Origin: Sphingosinicella sp.
Lineage (GTDB): Bacteria > Pseudomonadota > Alphaproteobacteria > Sphingomonadales > Sphingomonadaceae
Assembly: GCA_013816585.1 (NCBI GenBank)
Contig: JACDEE010000014.1
Span: forward strand, 1-64,000
Reading direction: 5' to 3'
DNA length: 64,000 bases
This document shows positions 39,170-49,760 of this stretch, one piece after another; within the stretch, counting starts at the first letter, position 1, and each line of letters begins with the position of its first letter. The notes under the pieces were generated by a model, which had not been told where the DNA came from, ran no database searches, and saw only the letters and a list, made by a program, of their open reading frames with translations. The position numbers and the translations under genes are program-made.

Positions 39170-41502
39170 TTACGCAGGCGCTCGATCGCTTGAGCGAGGG
39201 CGACATAAAGCTTGCCCATGTCGGATGAGAGCAGTGTCACCCCCAGGGCCGATCCTTCGCGCTCCCCGAGCACCCGGCGCAGCATCGCTTCGAAATCGTG
39301 AATGTAGCGGCTTACCTGCTCGCGGAACTCGCGGTCCGATTCATAATGCTGGGCGATCTCTTTCGCCTCTGAATTGTCCAGCAGTCTTACGGCGCGCCGG
39401 GTGAACACGCCGCGATCGCCCTTGAGATAAGCGGCCCACGAACTGTCGGTGACTTCATTGGACAATATCTTGGTGACGTCGATCGCGGTCGAATTTAGCG
39501 ATTCGATCAATAAGGCCACCCGGCGAGAGAAATTCTCGCCGTCGCGTTCCCGTTCTTGTTCGATCGCGTCGTCGATCCGTGCTTCCACCGCGGCGGCCGA
39601 TTCACCGATGGCGAGCATCTGCCGGGTCAGCCGCTCCGAGGCGCCGCGCGCGGTCGCCACCGCCCGCTCGGACAGGAGCGACAATTCGTTGATCTGCAAC
39701 TCGACCGTGCGGGCGATGCTGTTGCTCAATGCCTTCTGGCCGGCCTCTCCAAGCTCGGCGGCGGCTTGCGGGATTACCGCGGCGATCGTTTCCCGCGCCC
39801 GCTCCGCTGCTTGCGTCGCCGCCTCGCGCACGCGCACTAGGGCTTCGATCAGTTCGGGACCCGTAGTGCTGGCGATCTTGCCGGCGGCGGCATCCGCATT
39901 TTCGGCGGCTTCGCCCAGAGCGCGCAATTGCTGCTCTGCGCCGCTGACATTCTCGCGGAGCCTGCCCAGCAGGATATCGAGCGCCCCTTGCTGGCGTTCG
40001 ATGCTGGCTTCCGCGGCGGCGGCCTGGCTGGCGGCGTCGCAAGCGGCGACCTGCACGGCCTCCACGATAGGGGCGAGCGCCTCGGCGGCATTCCGGGTCT
40101 GCAGCGCCTGCGCCTCCACCGCCGCTAGGGCGGAGGGCAGAGGCCCTTGCAGATGGTCGGTGACCTGCGCCAGCGCTTCGGCCATCTCGCGTGCCCGGCC
40201 GATCAGTTCGGCAGCCCGTTCCTGGCCTCCGCTGACTTCCTGATAAAGGTCCTGGACGCGGGCCCGGATCATTTCGATCGATCCGTTCAATTGGTCGCCA
40301 TTGGCATTGCCGGTCTGACCCAGCGTCACGAACCTCTCGTCAAGGTCGGCAAGGTCGCGGCCCAGGCGCGACACCAAAGTCTGGCTTGCCGCATCCTGCG
40401 CGGCGAGATGGTCGGCCAGCCGTTCGATCTGGCCGCTGACCTGCTCGAGCCGCTGCGCAAGGCTTCGTCCCGAAGCTTCGCCCGCCGTCTCCAGCGCGAT
40501 CCGGCTCTGTTCGATCATCGCCAGCATGGCCTCGCCCTGCGCCTGCAGGCTGGACCTTGCCGCGGCGACGGCGTCGGCCGTGCGCGTCATGCTTTCGTCA
40601 ACGGCACTGGTCATGCTGCCGGTAGCATCGTCGAGCTGCGCCTTGGCGGCAGCCGTGCTGCTTTCGATCCTCGCCAGATGCGCGGCCAGCCGCTGTGCGG
40701 TGCCGCCCACCACTTCGTCGGCTTCGCGCCCGCGGACGACCATGGCCGAAAGCTGGCTTTCAAGCTGTCCCGCTTCGCCCAACGCCACAAGGCCGGCTTG
40801 TTTCATCGACTCCGCGAACAGACGTGCTTGCTCTTCGGCGCGGGGAAGATCGGCCAGCAGCACGCCGATATCGACCCGCGCCGCATTGGCCGCGTTTTCC
40901 AATTGCTCTGCCTTGCGGTCGAGCGTCGCCGTTTCCTTGGACAGATAATGCGCCACTCGTCCCAGACGGTCGGAGGCCTCGTCGCCCAGCGTCATCAATT
41001 TGGCCGATTCACCAGTGAGCTTGGCGTAATTTTCTTCCAGCCGCCCTGCCACGATCGCCAATATGCTTTCCAGCGCCGAAGTCTCGCGCTGCATTTCCGC
41101 CACCGCTTTACTAAAGCGCTGGGTTTCCCGCCGGGAGCTTCGGCCAAAGATCAGCCATCCGATACCGATCAGGATCAAGGGCCCCGATACCAAAGCGATG
41201 GCGGCGACCATGGCAGGCAAGGTCGGAGTAAGGGTCTGCGACACCGTCCAGATCGATATGCTCAGCCAGGCAATGGCCAGCAGAGCCATCAACCATCCGA
41301 GCACCGTGGTCCGGCTCGAAACCGCCTCCGCTTCGCCCCATTCGGAACCAGGATCGCCAAGGTCGGCCGGCCCCATCCAATTTTCCTGGAGATTTTCTTC
41401 AAGCTCCAGTGCGGCCGGCTCCATTTCGGTCGTATCCGCTTGCGTATCGGTGCGCTGTACCCGCATCATGTGGCCCATCCCTTGCTGTTCGCACTCTACC
41501 AT
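39166..41502 (-). CDS. Large membrane-anchored coiled-coil protein
   Basis: 778 residues. A 60-residue acidic N-terminus precedes two membrane helices (about 65-90 and 95-121). A very long Ala/Glu/Leu-rich coiled-coil region follows (about 125-640) and a smaller conserved C-terminal domain (ILSNEVTDSSWAAYLKGDRGVFTRR...LLSSDMGKLYVALAQAIERL). No catalytic or chemotaxis-receptor signature is visible, although the coiled-coil heptads resemble receptor signalling helices. It may scaffold a polar or envelope complex; that is a guess. The start could also be one of the two Met codons at residues 12-13. Convergent with the DUF1467 gene. Confidence 0.75.
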   Translation of the reverse strand: MVECEQQGMGHMMRVQRTDTQADTTEMEPAALELEENLQENWMGPADLGDPGSEWGEAEAVSSRTTVLGWLMALLAIAWLSISIWTVSQTLTPTLPAMVAAIALVSGPLILIGIGWLIFGRSSRRETQRFSKAVAEMQRETSALESILAIVAGRLEENYAKLTGESAKLMTLGDEASDRLGRVAHYLSKETATLDRKAEQLENAANAARVDIGVLLADLPRAEEQARLFAESMKQAGLVALGEAGQLESQLSAMVVRGREADEVVGGTAQRLAAHLARIESSTAAAKAQLDDATGSMTSAVDESMTRTADAVAAARSSLQAQGEAMLAMIEQSRIALETAGEASGRSLAQRLEQVSGQIERLADHLAAQDAASQTLVSRLGRDLADLDERFVTLGQTGNANGDQLNGSIEMIRARVQDLYQEVSGGQERAAELIGRAREMAEALAQVTDHLQGPLPSALAAVEAQALQTRNAAEALAPIVEAVQVAACDAASQAAAAEASIERQQGALDILLGRLRENVSGAEQQLRALGEAAENADAAAGKIASTTGPELIEALVRVREAATQAAERARETIAAVIPQAAAELGEAGQKALSNSIARTVELQINELSLLSERAVATARGASERLTRQMLAIGESAAAVEARIDDAIEQERERDGENFSRRVALLIESLNSTAIDVTKILSNEVTDSSWAAYLKGDRGVFTRRAVRLLDNSEAKEIAQHYESDREFREQVSRYIHDFEAMLRRVLGEREGSALGVTLLSSDMGKLYVALAQAIERLRN

Positions 41503-41638
41503 CTTTGGGGCCGCGGGGAAGAGAGATAGACAGAAGGTTGGTCTGGCGCGCCAAGCGCCCTCAACTCCGCCGGCTCCGGTCTTCCCAAGGCTGCGCGCGG
41601 CGGCCTATCCAGGGGGAATGGGGAGGGATTCACCGAAA

Positions 41639-42841
41639 ATGTCGCTAACCGCGCTGATCGGCGCTTATCACGAATCGTCCGACGCGGGCGACGGCCTTCG
41701 CGCCACCCTTCCGCTGGCGGGACGAACCCTGATCGAGCGCCAGGCACGACTGGCCGGCGAAGCAGGCGCGAGACCGATCGTGGTCGTGGTCGATGGGCAG
41801 CCGCCCGAACTGCTCGCCGCGTTCGCGCGCCTCCGTGCCGAGGGGCTCGACATATTGGTCGCCAGAAATGCGGCGGAGGCCGCAAAGGCGGTTCAGCCGA
41901 CGGACCGAATTCTGCTGATGGCGGACGGCCTTCTGGCGGACGATACGCAGGTCGAACGGATCGTCGAGACCGAGGGCGCGTCGCTGCTGACCGTCCCCGA
42001 TCTGCGCTTCGACGACAGGTTCGAGCGCATCGACGCGGAATCGCGTTGGGGAGGGCTCGCCATGATCGACGGCCAGACCCTGAAGCATACGGCGGCGATG
42101 CTGCAGGATTGGGATCTCCAGTCGACCTTGCTTCGCCGTGCCGTGCAGGGCGGTGCCCGTCAGATCGGACTTGCCGGCGATCCTGCGAAGGCCCGCCTGA
42201 TCGTCGCCGAGACGGCGGGCGATCTCGCCGAACTCGAAAGCTCGATCCTGGAGGGTGCCAGCGCCTATCAGAGCGATTGGGTATCGCGTTACCTACTGGC
42301 GCCCATCGAACATCTCGCCACCCGGCATCTGATGCCGACGGCCGTCAATCCGACCCAGCTTTGGCTCGGTGTCCTGCTGTTGATCGGGGGCGCGGGTTTC
42401 GCCCTGTCGCGCGGCTGGCTCTGGGCGGGCCTTGCGCTTTTCCTGCTGGCGACACCCTTGGGCGGGATCGGCGAGCGTTTGGCGCGATTGAGGATGCGGG
42501 GAGCGCGCCCCGACGGCTGGCTGGTCCGGCTAACCCCCTTTGCCGCCGGGGCTGCCCTGGTCGCGTTGAGTTATACCTTGTTCCTGCTCGATGGCTGGGG
42601 CCATCTGGTCCTTGGCGCCACGGTGATCGCCTTTACCGCCGCCTTGAATGGGGAAGGGCGCAGAACCGAAATTCCCGGCGGAATATTGCTCGCCGAACCG
42701 AAGGGAATGGCCTGGCTGATGCTCCCATTCGCCATTGCCGGTCAGTGGACGATCGGGCTCGGCGCTCTGGCGCTTTATGCGGCTGGATCCTTCTTCTGGG
42801 CCCAGTATCAGGTCCACCACTCGCCGCTAAAACAGGATTAA
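41639..42841 (+). CDS. Nucleotidyltransferase-like domain fused to a CDP-alcohol-transferase-like membrane domain
   Basis: 400 residues. The N-terminal half (about 1-200: LTALIGAY, GRTLIERQARLAGEAGARPIVVVVDG, RILLMADGLLADD) looks like a sugar-nucleotidyltransferase fold. The C-terminal half has a soluble linker, then about six membrane helices ending QVHHSPLKQD. The overall plan resembles the bifunctional IPCT-DIPPS enzymes of inositol-phosphate metabolism. However, I do not find the CDP-alcohol phosphatidyltransferase motif (DGx2ARx8Gx3Dx3D), and the N-terminal glycine-rich loop is weak. It may be a diverged or inactive relative. The start ATG follows GGGAGGGA. Confidence 0.6.
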   Translation: MSLTALIGAYHESSDAGDGLRATLPLAGRTLIERQARLAGEAGARPIVVVVDGQPPELLAAFARLRAEGLDILVARNAAEAAKAVQPTDRILLMADGLLADDTQVERIVETEGASLLTVPDLRFDDRFERIDAESRWGGLAMIDGQTLKHTAAMLQDWDLQSTLLRRAVQGGARQIGLAGDPAKARLIVAETAGDLAELESSILEGASAYQSDWVSRYLLAPIEHLATRHLMPTAVNPTQLWLGVLLLIGGAGFALSRGWLWAGLALFLLATPLGGIGERLARLRMRGARPDGWLVRLTPFAAGAALVALSYTLFLLDGWGHLVLGATVIAFTAALNGEGRRTEIPGGILLAEPKGMAWLMLPFAIAGQWTIGLGALALYAAGSFFWAQYQVHHSPLKQD

Positions 42842-42877
42842 AGACAGCTTAACCTCAATCCTATTATAGCGGGTGCG

Positions 42878-43972
42878 ATGTTTGAGCGGCTTTCCACCAG
42901 GCCTGAGGCCATGGGCGATGCGGCGCGGCTGTTGCTGGCCGCTTCGCGCGAGCGCTCGTCCCTGGCCGCCGCGGATCTTTTACTGCCCGAACAGGCCCGC
43001 CTGAGCGAATGGCAGCGGGTCACGGCTTCCGCCCTGCTGCTTCGCCTCGTCCGCAGCGTGGAAGATAGTTTGCGAGTGTGTCTGGCGGAGGATTTCCGCG
43101 GGGAGGAAGCGCTGCACGCGGCTTTGGGCTCTGACCGGATCGAGATCGCGCTTCCCTTGCTAGAGCGGGCGCAGATGCTGAGAGATCCCGAATTGGGGAC
43201 GGTCCTGGTTCGCCGCGTCGAAGAACATCGTTATTGGAAGGAATATGCGGCTTCAGGGGGCGACGATTTGCTCGCCGAACTGGTTCGCGACAATGATGAA
43301 GCCATTGCCCGCGAGGCCATGGGACTCCTTGTGGCCCGCAGCCGGCGCTTCGATCGTTTTCAGGAACCCTTGATGGGTCAGGCGGATCTGCCGGCGGAGC
43401 TTCAGCATCGGCTGGTCTGGATGATCGCCGCCGCGCTTCGCCAATATATGGTCCAGCATCATCGGATCCCCTCGGGAAAAGCGGATGCCGCCATTTCGGC
43501 TGCGGCAACTGATCTGATCGCCTCATGCGACGAGGGGCATAATCTTGAAGCCGGCTGCATGCGGCTGGCTCGAGCCTTGCAGAATGCGGGACGGCTGGAA
43601 GGGGTGGACCTCGCCCGGATGCTCGATGAGGGCCAGCTTCCCTTGTTCGTCGCTGCGCTTGCGGTGCGCTGTTCGCTGGATCATGCCGCCGCCTGGGAGA
43701 TATTGTCCGACCCGGAGGGAAGAGGCTCGGCCCTGCTCCTGCGTTCCGGGCGGATCGACCGCGACTCCGCCGCGTGGATCCTGCTCATGCTCAATTCGCG
43801 CGGCCGCCTATTTTCCGGGGCAGACGGCGATGCGGCCGCCGCCCAGCTCGACCTGTTCGACGGAATGACCGAGCCTGAGGGACTGGAGATTATCCGGCTC
43901 TGGCAGGTGGATCCTGGATACCGCGCCGCTATCGCGCGGCTTTCGACCCGCCAGCGACCCGCGCTGCCATGA
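42878..43972 (+). CDS. DUF2336 domain protein
   Basis: 364 residues, helical-repeat (HEAT-like) protein of the alphaproteobacterial DUF2336 group. Characteristic stretches are LSEWQRVTASALLLRLVRSVED, VLVRRVEEHRYW, LVRDNDEAIAREAMGLLVA and LPAELQHRLVWMIAAALR. It is 36 bases downstream of the previous gene and 10 bases upstream of a histidine kinase, suggesting one message and a possible signalling link. Function is unknown; no enzymatic motif was seen. Confidence 0.8.
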   Translation: MFERLSTRPEAMGDAARLLLAASRERSSLAAADLLLPEQARLSEWQRVTASALLLRLVRSVEDSLRVCLAEDFRGEEALHAALGSDRIEIALPLLERAQMLRDPELGTVLVRRVEEHRYWKEYAASGGDDLLAELVRDNDEAIAREAMGLLVARSRRFDRFQEPLMGQADLPAELQHRLVWMIAAALRQYMVQHHRIPSGKADAAISAAATDLIASCDEGHNLEAGCMRLARALQNAGRLEGVDLARMLDEGQLPLFVAALAVRCSLDHAAAWEILSDPEGRGSALLLRSGRIDRDSAAWILLMLNSRGRLFSGADGDAAAAQLDLFDGMTEPEGLEIIRLWQVDPGYRAAIARLSTRQRPALP

Positions 43973-43982
43973 GCGTCAGGCC

Positions 43983-45338
43983 ATGAGGACCAACCCTGCG
44001 CCCGACTTGATAATGGTCAAGGCCCGTCTCGATCTGGAAGGCCGCCTGATCGAGGCCGATCCTCCGCTGGCCGATCTTCATCGGCGTTCAGGGGGGCGGG
44101 AGGGAGGAATGCTTGCCGTTCCTCAGGTTGCAGCGCTGGCCCGGCTGGCGCGGCGGCTGGGCATCATCGTGTCACGCGCCGCGGTGGCCGCCGATGGCGA
44201 TCAGGATGTGGAATTATGGGTTCGCGCCGAACCGGGCCCTGACGGGGTGGAGCTTTCGATCAGCGGCTGGAACGAGAGGCCCGCGCACAATCCTTCGGTC
44301 GCCACTTCCGTCCAGCGCGAGAGCGACTTCGCACGGGCCGCCGCCGATTGGGTATGGGAAACAGACGAAGGCCTGCGTCTCACATTGATTTCCGGCGCCG
44401 GGCCGGCGATCGGAGGGCCTGCTTCCGAACTGCTCGGGCAGCAGCTTACCAGCCTGTTTCGCCTGGTCGAGCAATCGGACGGCTCGCTGCCGATCCTTAC
44501 GGCCCTGGCCGAGCGGCGGAGCTTTCAGGACCAGCCGGCCGAGCTTCGCCCGGGCGACGAAGCTTATTTGATTGCCGGGGTGCCGCTGATCGACGGTGTG
44601 GGCCGCTTCGCAGGATTCCGGGGCTCTGCGGCGGCAGTTCAAATTGAACCCGATGTGTCGCAGGATCCTTCCGTTTTCGGCGAGCGGCTCGACAAGGCCC
44701 TGCGAGATCCGCTCGACCACATCATCACCCATGCCGAAACCATGGGAATCCAGTCGGACGGTCCCTTGCAGAGCAATTATGCGGGCTACGCCGCGGATAT
44801 CGCCTCGGCGGGGCGTCATTTGCTCTCGCTGGTCGACGATCTCGTCGATCTTCAGGCGGTCGAGAGGCCCGATTTCGCCCCGGCGCAAGAAGCCATCGAC
44901 CTCGCTCATGTGGCGCATCAGGCGGCAGGCCTGCTCGGCATGCGTGCCTCCGAGCGCGGGATAAGGATCGAGGGGCCGGCCGGGGATGTTAAGCTTCCCG
45001 CCACGGGCGAATATCGCCGCGCACTCCAGGTTTTGATGAACCTTCTCACCAATGCGATCCGTTACTCGCCGGAAGGTGGAGTGATCCGGATTTCCGCCGC
45101 TCGATCGGGCGCGTTCGCCGCGGTCAGCGTGATCGACCGTGGCAAGGGCATCGCCAAGGCGGATAGGGATCGGATTTTTGACAAGTTCGAACGCGTTGAT
45201 CCGCTGGAGCCTGGCGGCACCGGCCTTGGCCTCTACATTGCGAGACGCCTCGCGCGCGCCATGGGGGGCAACTTGATTGCCGATAGCAGCCCGGGGGAAG
45301 GCGCCAGCTTCACTTTCACTCTGCCGGCCCGGGACTGA
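43983..45338 (+). CDS. Sensor kinase-like protein with degenerate H-box
   Basis: 451 residues, no membrane helices, so cytoplasmic. It has a PAS-like N-terminal region (about 20-220) and a HATPase domain with N-box NLLTNAIRYSP (Asn357), G1 DRGKGI, F-box FDKFER and G2 GTGLGLYIA. The dimerisation helix reads LDKALRDPLDHII where kinases have SHELRTPL: Lys238 replaces the phosphoacceptor histidine. ATP binding looks intact. It may use another histidine (246 or 250), act as a phosphatase or be a signalling scaffold. Adjacent to DUF2336; no response regulator is nearby. Confidence 0.85.
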   Translation: MRTNPAPDLIMVKARLDLEGRLIEADPPLADLHRRSGGREGGMLAVPQVAALARLARRLGIIVSRAAVAADGDQDVELWVRAEPGPDGVELSISGWNERPAHNPSVATSVQRESDFARAAADWVWETDEGLRLTLISGAGPAIGGPASELLGQQLTSLFRLVEQSDGSLPILTALAERRSFQDQPAELRPGDEAYLIAGVPLIDGVGRFAGFRGSAAAVQIEPDVSQDPSVFGERLDKALRDPLDHIITHAETMGIQSDGPLQSNYAGYAADIASAGRHLLSLVDDLVDLQAVERPDFAPAQEAIDLAHVAHQAAGLLGMRASERGIRIEGPAGDVKLPATGEYRRALQVLMNLLTNAIRYSPEGGVIRISAARSGAFAAVSVIDRGKGIAKADRDRIFDKFERVDPLEPGGTGLGLYIARRLARAMGGNLIADSSPGEGASFTFTLPARD

Positions 45339-45426
45339 ACGGTTGGAAGCACCGATAGGAATTTGGCGCCCGCGCCGAATCCTGTAACGTCACCTTCCAG
45401 ACGATGAGAAAGGGACAGGGCCGGCC

Positions 45427-47001
45427 ATGACCGACGACGCGAGGCGCGATAGCGAAAAGCAGCTTTTCATCGGCATGGCGGGGGATGCGCCCCAATATCT
45501 GACCCTCAGCCGCGCCAATCGGCATGGGCTGATTGCCGGGGCAACCGGAACGGGGAAGACGGTGACCCTCCAGGGCCTGGCCGAAAGCTTCTCCGCTGCG
45601 GGAGTCCCTGTGTTCGTGGCTGACGTGAAGGGCGATCTTGCCGGGATCGCGATGGCGGGATCGCCGACCGACAAGGCGCATGGGCCGCTCACGGCCCGCG
45701 CCGCCGAAATCGGGCTGACCGATTATTCCTATTCGGACAATCCGGCGATTTTCTGGGATTTGTTCGGCGAACAGGGCCACCCGATCCGGACCACCGTTTC
45801 GGAAATGGGGCCATTGCTTCTCGCCAGGTTGCTGAGCCTCAACGAAGTGCAAGAGGGTGTGCTCAACATCGCCTTTCGGGTCGCGGACGAACAGGGGCTG
45901 TTGTTGCTCAACCTGGACGATCTGCATGCGATGCTGGTCGATTGCGCCGAAAATGCCGCGGACCTTACCGCGCGCTACGGCAATGTCGCCAAGCCCACGA
46001 TCGGCGCCATTCAACGCCAGCTTCTGCAACTCGATTCCCAGGGCGGCGCCCGCTTTTTCGGAGAGCCCGCGCTCGACATACAGGATTTCCTGCAACTGGA
46101 TGATCGGGGGCGAGGCTACGTCAACATTCTTGCCGCCGACCGGCTGATGACCAGCCCGAGGCTTTACGCGACCTTCCTCTTGTGGCTGCTTTCCGAACTG
46201 TTCGAAGAGCTGCCCGAGGTAGGCGACCTGCCCAAGCCCAAACTGGTCTTCTTCTTCGACGAAGCCCATTTGCTGTTCGAGGATGCGCCCGCGCCACTCG
46301 CGGAAAAGATCGAGCAGGTGGTGCGGCTGATCCGGTCCAAGGGGGTCGGCATCTATTTCGTGACCCAGAACCCGATTGATATTGCACAGGATGTCGCGGG
46401 CCAACTCGGCAACCGGATCCAGCATGCGCTCCGCGCCTATACGCCGCGTGACCAAAAGGTGATCGCGGCCGCCGCGGAGACTTTCAGGGCTAATCCGGCG
46501 CTCGATACGGCGACCGCGATCACCGAGCTGAAGGTCGGCGAGGCCTTGGTATCAATGCTTCTGGAAGACGGAGCGCCGACGCCGGTTGAGCGGACCCTGA
46601 TCCGGCCGCCGCGCTCGCGCCTGGGACCGCTTTCTGAAAAGGAACGCGCCATCCTCCGCTCCATCTCGCCGATCGACCGGAAATATGAGGCCGAAATCGA
46701 CCGCGAGAGCGCCGAAGAAATTTTGAACGCTCGCGGTGCGGAAGCGGCTGCAGCTGCGGCGTCGGCGACGGCCGAGGCGGCCGATGCGAAAGCGGCGGCC
46801 GAACGCGCCAAACTGGAGGCTCGCGAGCAAGTCGCCGCACAAAGGGAGCAAGCGAGGCTGGAACGAGAGAAGCGCGCCAACCGTCCAATCCACGAGGAAA
46901 TGGCCCGGCAAGTCGGCAAGTCGCTCCAGCGCCAGGTTTCGAATCGGGTCGCGGGCGCGTTGATCCGCGGCCTGCTCGGCGGCCTGTTTAAGGGCCGCTA
47001 G
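45427..47001 (+). CDS. yjgR: HerA/YjgR-type ATPase (DUF853)
   Basis: 524-residue FtsK/HerA-superfamily ATPase. Walker A is [16 protein letters not shown] and the Walker B region is [15 protein letters not shown]. Family-specific blocks are [31 protein letters not shown] and GIYFVTQNP. The C-terminus has an Ala-rich coiled-coil tail ([21 protein letters not shown]). Its biological role is uncertain; a helicase or DNA-translocase activity is inferred only from the fold. Free-standing, followed by convergent gltA. Confidence 0.9.
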   Translation: MTDDARRDSEKQLFIGMAGDAPQYLTLSRANRHGLIAGATGTGKTVTLQGLAESFSAAGVPVFVADVKGDLAGIAMAGSPTDKAHGPLTARAAEIGLTDYSYSDNPAIFWDLFGEQGHPIRTTVSEMGPLLLARLLSLNEVQEGVLNIAFRVADEQGLLLLNLDDLHAMLVDCAENAADLTARYGNVAKPTIGAIQRQLLQLDSQGGARFFGEPALDIQDFLQLDDRGRGYVNILAADRLMTSPRLYATFLLWLLSELFEELPEVGDLPKPKLVFFFDEAHLLFEDAPAPLAEKIEQVVRLIRSKGVGIYFVTQNPIDIAQDVAGQLGNRIQHALRAYTPRDQKVIAAAAETFRANPALDTATAITELKVGEALVSMLLEDGAPTPVERTLIRPPRSRLGPLSEKERAILRSISPIDRKYEAEIDRESAEEILNARGAEAAAAAASATAEAADAKAAAERAKLEAREQVAAQREQARLEREKRANRPIHEEMARQVGKSLQRQVSNRVAGALIRGLLGGLFKGR

Positions 47002-47013
47002 GAGGCCGCTCTC

Positions 47014-48300
47014 TTATCGCTGCCCGACGGGAACGTAATCGCGCTGCGCCTGGCCGGTATAAAGCTGGCGTGGGCGGCCGATCTTCTGATCGGGATCGGA
47101 AATCATCTCGTTCCACTGCGCGACCCAGCCGACCGTGCGGGCGAGCGCGAACAGGGCGGTGAACATCGACGTTGGGAAACCGATCGCCGACAGGATCACA
47201 CCGGAATAAAAATCGACGTTCGGATACAGCTTCTTCTCGATGAAATATTCGTCGTTGAGCGCGATCTGTTCCAGCTCCCGGGCGACGTCGAACACGGGGT
47301 CGCTTACCCCCAGTTCCTTCAGCACCGCTTCGGCCGTCTTCTGCATCACCTTCGCGCGCGGATCGTAATTCTTGTACACACGGTGGCCGAAACCCATCAG
47401 GCGGAACGGATCATCCTTGTCCTTGGCGCGGGCGATATATTCGGGAATCCGGTCCGGAGTGCCGATTTCGCGAAGCATGTTGAGCGCCGCCTCGTTGGCG
47501 CCGCCATGGGCCGGACCCCAGAGGCAGGCGATGCCCGCGGCGATACAGGCGAACGGGTTTGCGCCCGACGATCCGGCAAGGCGGACGGTCGAGGTCGAGG
47601 CATTTTGTTCGTGATCGGCATGGAGGATGAAGATGGTCCGCATCGCCTGTTCGACGATCGGGTTGACCTCAAAGGGTTCGGCCGGAACGCCGAACGTCAT
47701 GCGCAGGAAATTGCCCGTGTAGGACAGTTTGTTGTCCGGATAGACGAACGGCTGACCTACCGAATATTTATAGGCCATCGCCGCAATAGTCGGCATCTTG
47801 GCGATCAGCCTGTGGCTGGCGATCATCCGCTGCTTGGGATCGGTGATGTCGGTGGAATCGTGGTAGAAAGCGGAAAGCGCGCCGACCACGCCGCACATGA
47901 TGGCCATCGGATGCGCGTCGCGTCGGAAGCCCCGATAGAATTGTGCCAGCTGCTCGTGCAGCATGGTGTGGCGGGTGATCGTGTAGACAAAGGTTTCCAG
48001 CTCGCTCTTGTTCGGCAGGTCGCCGTGCAGCAGCAAATAGGCGACTTCCATGAAACTCGATTGTTCGGCGAGCTGATCGATCGGATAGCCGCGGTGGAGC
48101 AAAATGCCCTCATCGCCGTCAATATAAGTGATCTGGCTCTCGCAGCTCGCGGTAGAGGTGAAGCCGGGATCGAAGGTGAAGGCGCCCGTCTTTCCGTAAA
48201 GGGTGCGGATATCGATCACGTCCGGGCCGACCGTCCCCGATCGAACGGGATAATCGAAGCTTTTCCCGCCGATTTGGAGAGAGGCGTTGGTGTCGGCCAT
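47014..48300 (-). CDS. gltA: Citrate synthase
   Basis: TCA-cycle entry enzyme, 428 residues, the hexameric NADH-regulated type I length. Catalytic segments are [21 protein letters not shown] (first histidine), [17 protein letters not shown] (second histidine) and the aspartate in PNVDFYSGV. The N-terminal beta-domain ([17 protein letters not shown]) is present. Twelve bases separate it from gltX upstream, and the ribosome site AAGGAGC precedes the ATG in that gap, so the two are co-transcribed. Confidence 0.97.
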   Translation of the reverse strand: MADTNASLQIGGKSFDYPVRSGTVGPDVIDIRTLYGKTGAFTFDPGFTSTASCESQITYIDGDEGILLHRGYPIDQLAEQSSFMEVAYLLLHGDLPNKSELETFVYTITRHTMLHEQLAQFYRGFRRDAHPMAIMCGVVGALSAFYHDSTDITDPKQRMIASHRLIAKMPTIAAMAYKYSVGQPFVYPDNKLSYTGNFLRMTFGVPAEPFEVNPIVEQAMRTIFILHADHEQNASTSTVRLAGSSGANPFACIAAGIACLWGPAHGGANEAALNMLREIGTPDRIPEYIARAKDKDDPFRLMGFGHRVYKNYDPRAKVMQKTAEAVLKELGVSDPVFDVARELEQIALNDEYFIEKKLYPNVDFYSGVILSAIGFPTSMFTALFALARTVGWVAQWNEMISDPDQKIGRPRQLYTGQAQRDYVPVGQR

Positions 48301-48312
48301 AATATAAGCTCC

Positions 48313-49734
48313 TTATGTCGTCATCCGGTCAGCTATCCGCGCGAGACTTTCGTCGCGGCCCAGCAGGACCAGAACATCGAATATTCCCGGCGAGGTGGCC
48401 CGGCCGGTAAGCACCGCACGCAGCGGCTGCGCCACCTGGCCCAGCTTGATCCCTCGGCCTTCCGCCACCTCTCTTACCGCTTGCTCTGTCGCTTCCGCCG
48501 ACCAGTCCGTCACCTTGGCAAGGGACGCGTGCAGAAAAGCGAGCAAGTCGGGTGCCTCGCCCTCTAGCAAGGCTTCGGCGCGCTCGTCCATGTCCAGAGG
48601 CATGGTCTTGAAAAGAAAAACGCCGCCTTCGGCCAATTCGTCCACATTCTTGGCGCGGGGCTTCAGGCTCTCCATCGCCTCGGTCAGCTGGACCAGGGCC
48701 GCATTGTTGAGCGTCGTTCCCAGCAGGGTTTCGATCCGCGGCGCGGCCAGGCCGGCCAGCGTTCCATTGGAGGCCTCGCGGATATAATGACCGTTGAGAT
48801 TTTCCAACTTCTTCAGGTCGAAGCGCGAGGGCGATCGGCCGACATGGGCGAGGTCGAACCACTGGGTCGCCTCGTCGCGGCTGATGATCTCGTCATCGCC
48901 ATGGCCCCAGCCTAGCCGAAGAAGGTAATTGCTGAGCGCCTCCGGAAGCACGCCCATTTCGTCGCGATAGGCTTCGACGCCGATCGCGCCGTGGCGTTTG
49001 GACATTTTGGCGCCATCGGGGCCGTGGATCAGGGGAACATGGGCATAGGTCGGTTCCGGCCAGCCCATCGCCTTGATGATCCCAAGCTGGCGGAACGCAT
49101 TGTTCAAATGGTCGTCGCCGCGGATCACGTGGGTGACGCCCATATCATGGTCGTCGACCACGACCGCGAGCATATAGGTGGGCGAGCCATCGGATCTGAG
49201 CAGGATCATGTCGTCCAGTTCCGCATTCTGGACCACGACTCGCCCCTGCACCTCATCCTCGATGATCGTTTCGCCATGCCGGGGCGCTTTCAGCCGGATC
49301 ACCGCGGGCGCATCGGGCGTCGGAGCATCGGGCGAACAGTCGCGCCACGGACTTTCGAGGCGGAAGGGGCGCCGTTCGCGCTCCGCGTCCGCCCGAGCCG
49401 CGGCCAATTCTTCGCTGCTCATATAGCAGCGATAGGCGTGGCCTGATTCCAGCAGGTCCATGGCCACCTGAGCGTGCCGGGCGGCGAAATGCGACTGGAA
49501 ATAGACTTCCCCGTCCCAGTCGAGGCCCAACCAGCCCATTCCATCGATGATCGCGTCGATCGCCGCCTGGGTTGAACGCGCCTTGTCGGTATCTTCGATC
49601 CGCAACAAGAACTTGCCGCCATGGCGCCGGGCAAAAAGCCAGTTGAACAAGGCCGTGCGCGCGCCGCCGATATGAAGGAAACCGGTGGGGGAGGGCGCGA
49701 AGCGGGTGACGATGGGTGCAATGCTTGCGCTCAC
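48313..49734 (-). CDS. gltX: Glutamate--tRNA ligase
   Basis: Charges tRNA-Glu (and, in many alphaproteobacteria, tRNA-Gln for later amidation), about 473 residues. The HIGH-type motif is [14 protein letters not shown] and the KMSKS-type motif is [12 protein letters not shown]. The GTG at 49734 is chosen because GGAGA lies eight bases upstream and the protein then begins [17 protein letters not shown]; an earlier in-frame start at 49779 would overlap the divergent comEC gene. Only 26 bases separate the two starts, so promoters must lie inside neighbouring genes. Confidence 0.95.
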   Translation of the reverse strand: MSASIAPIVTRFAPSPTGFLHIGGARTALFNWLFARRHGGKFLLRIEDTDKARSTQAAIDAIIDGMGWLGLDWDGEVYFQSHFAARHAQVAMDLLESGHAYRCYMSSEELAAARADAERERRPFRLESPWRDCSPDAPTPDAPAVIRLKAPRHGETIIEDEVQGRVVVQNAELDDMILLRSDGSPTYMLAVVVDDHDMGVTHVIRGDDHLNNAFRQLGIIKAMGWPEPTYAHVPLIHGPDGAKMSKRHGAIGVEAYRDEMGVLPEALSNYLLRLGWGHGDDEIISRDEATQWFDLAHVGRSPSRFDLKKLENLNGHYIREASNGTLAGLAAPRIETLLGTTLNNAALVQLTEAMESLKPRAKNVDELAEGGVFLFKTMPLDMDERAEALLEGEAPDLLAFLHASLAKVTDWSAEATEQAVREVAEGRGIKLGQVAQPLRAVLTGRATSPGIFDVLVLLGRDESLARIADRMTT

Positions 49735-49760
49735 GCGCGGATTCTCCAAGGATAGGGAAG

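Noticed and set aside
40147-41529. 460-codon plus-strand open frame opposite the coiled-coil gene
   Set aside because: The minus-strand protein has two membrane helices and regular heptads; the plus-strand translation does not look like a protein.
47383-48567. 394-codon plus-strand open frame over gltA and gltX
   Set aside because: Antisense shadow of two enzymes with intact active-site motifs.
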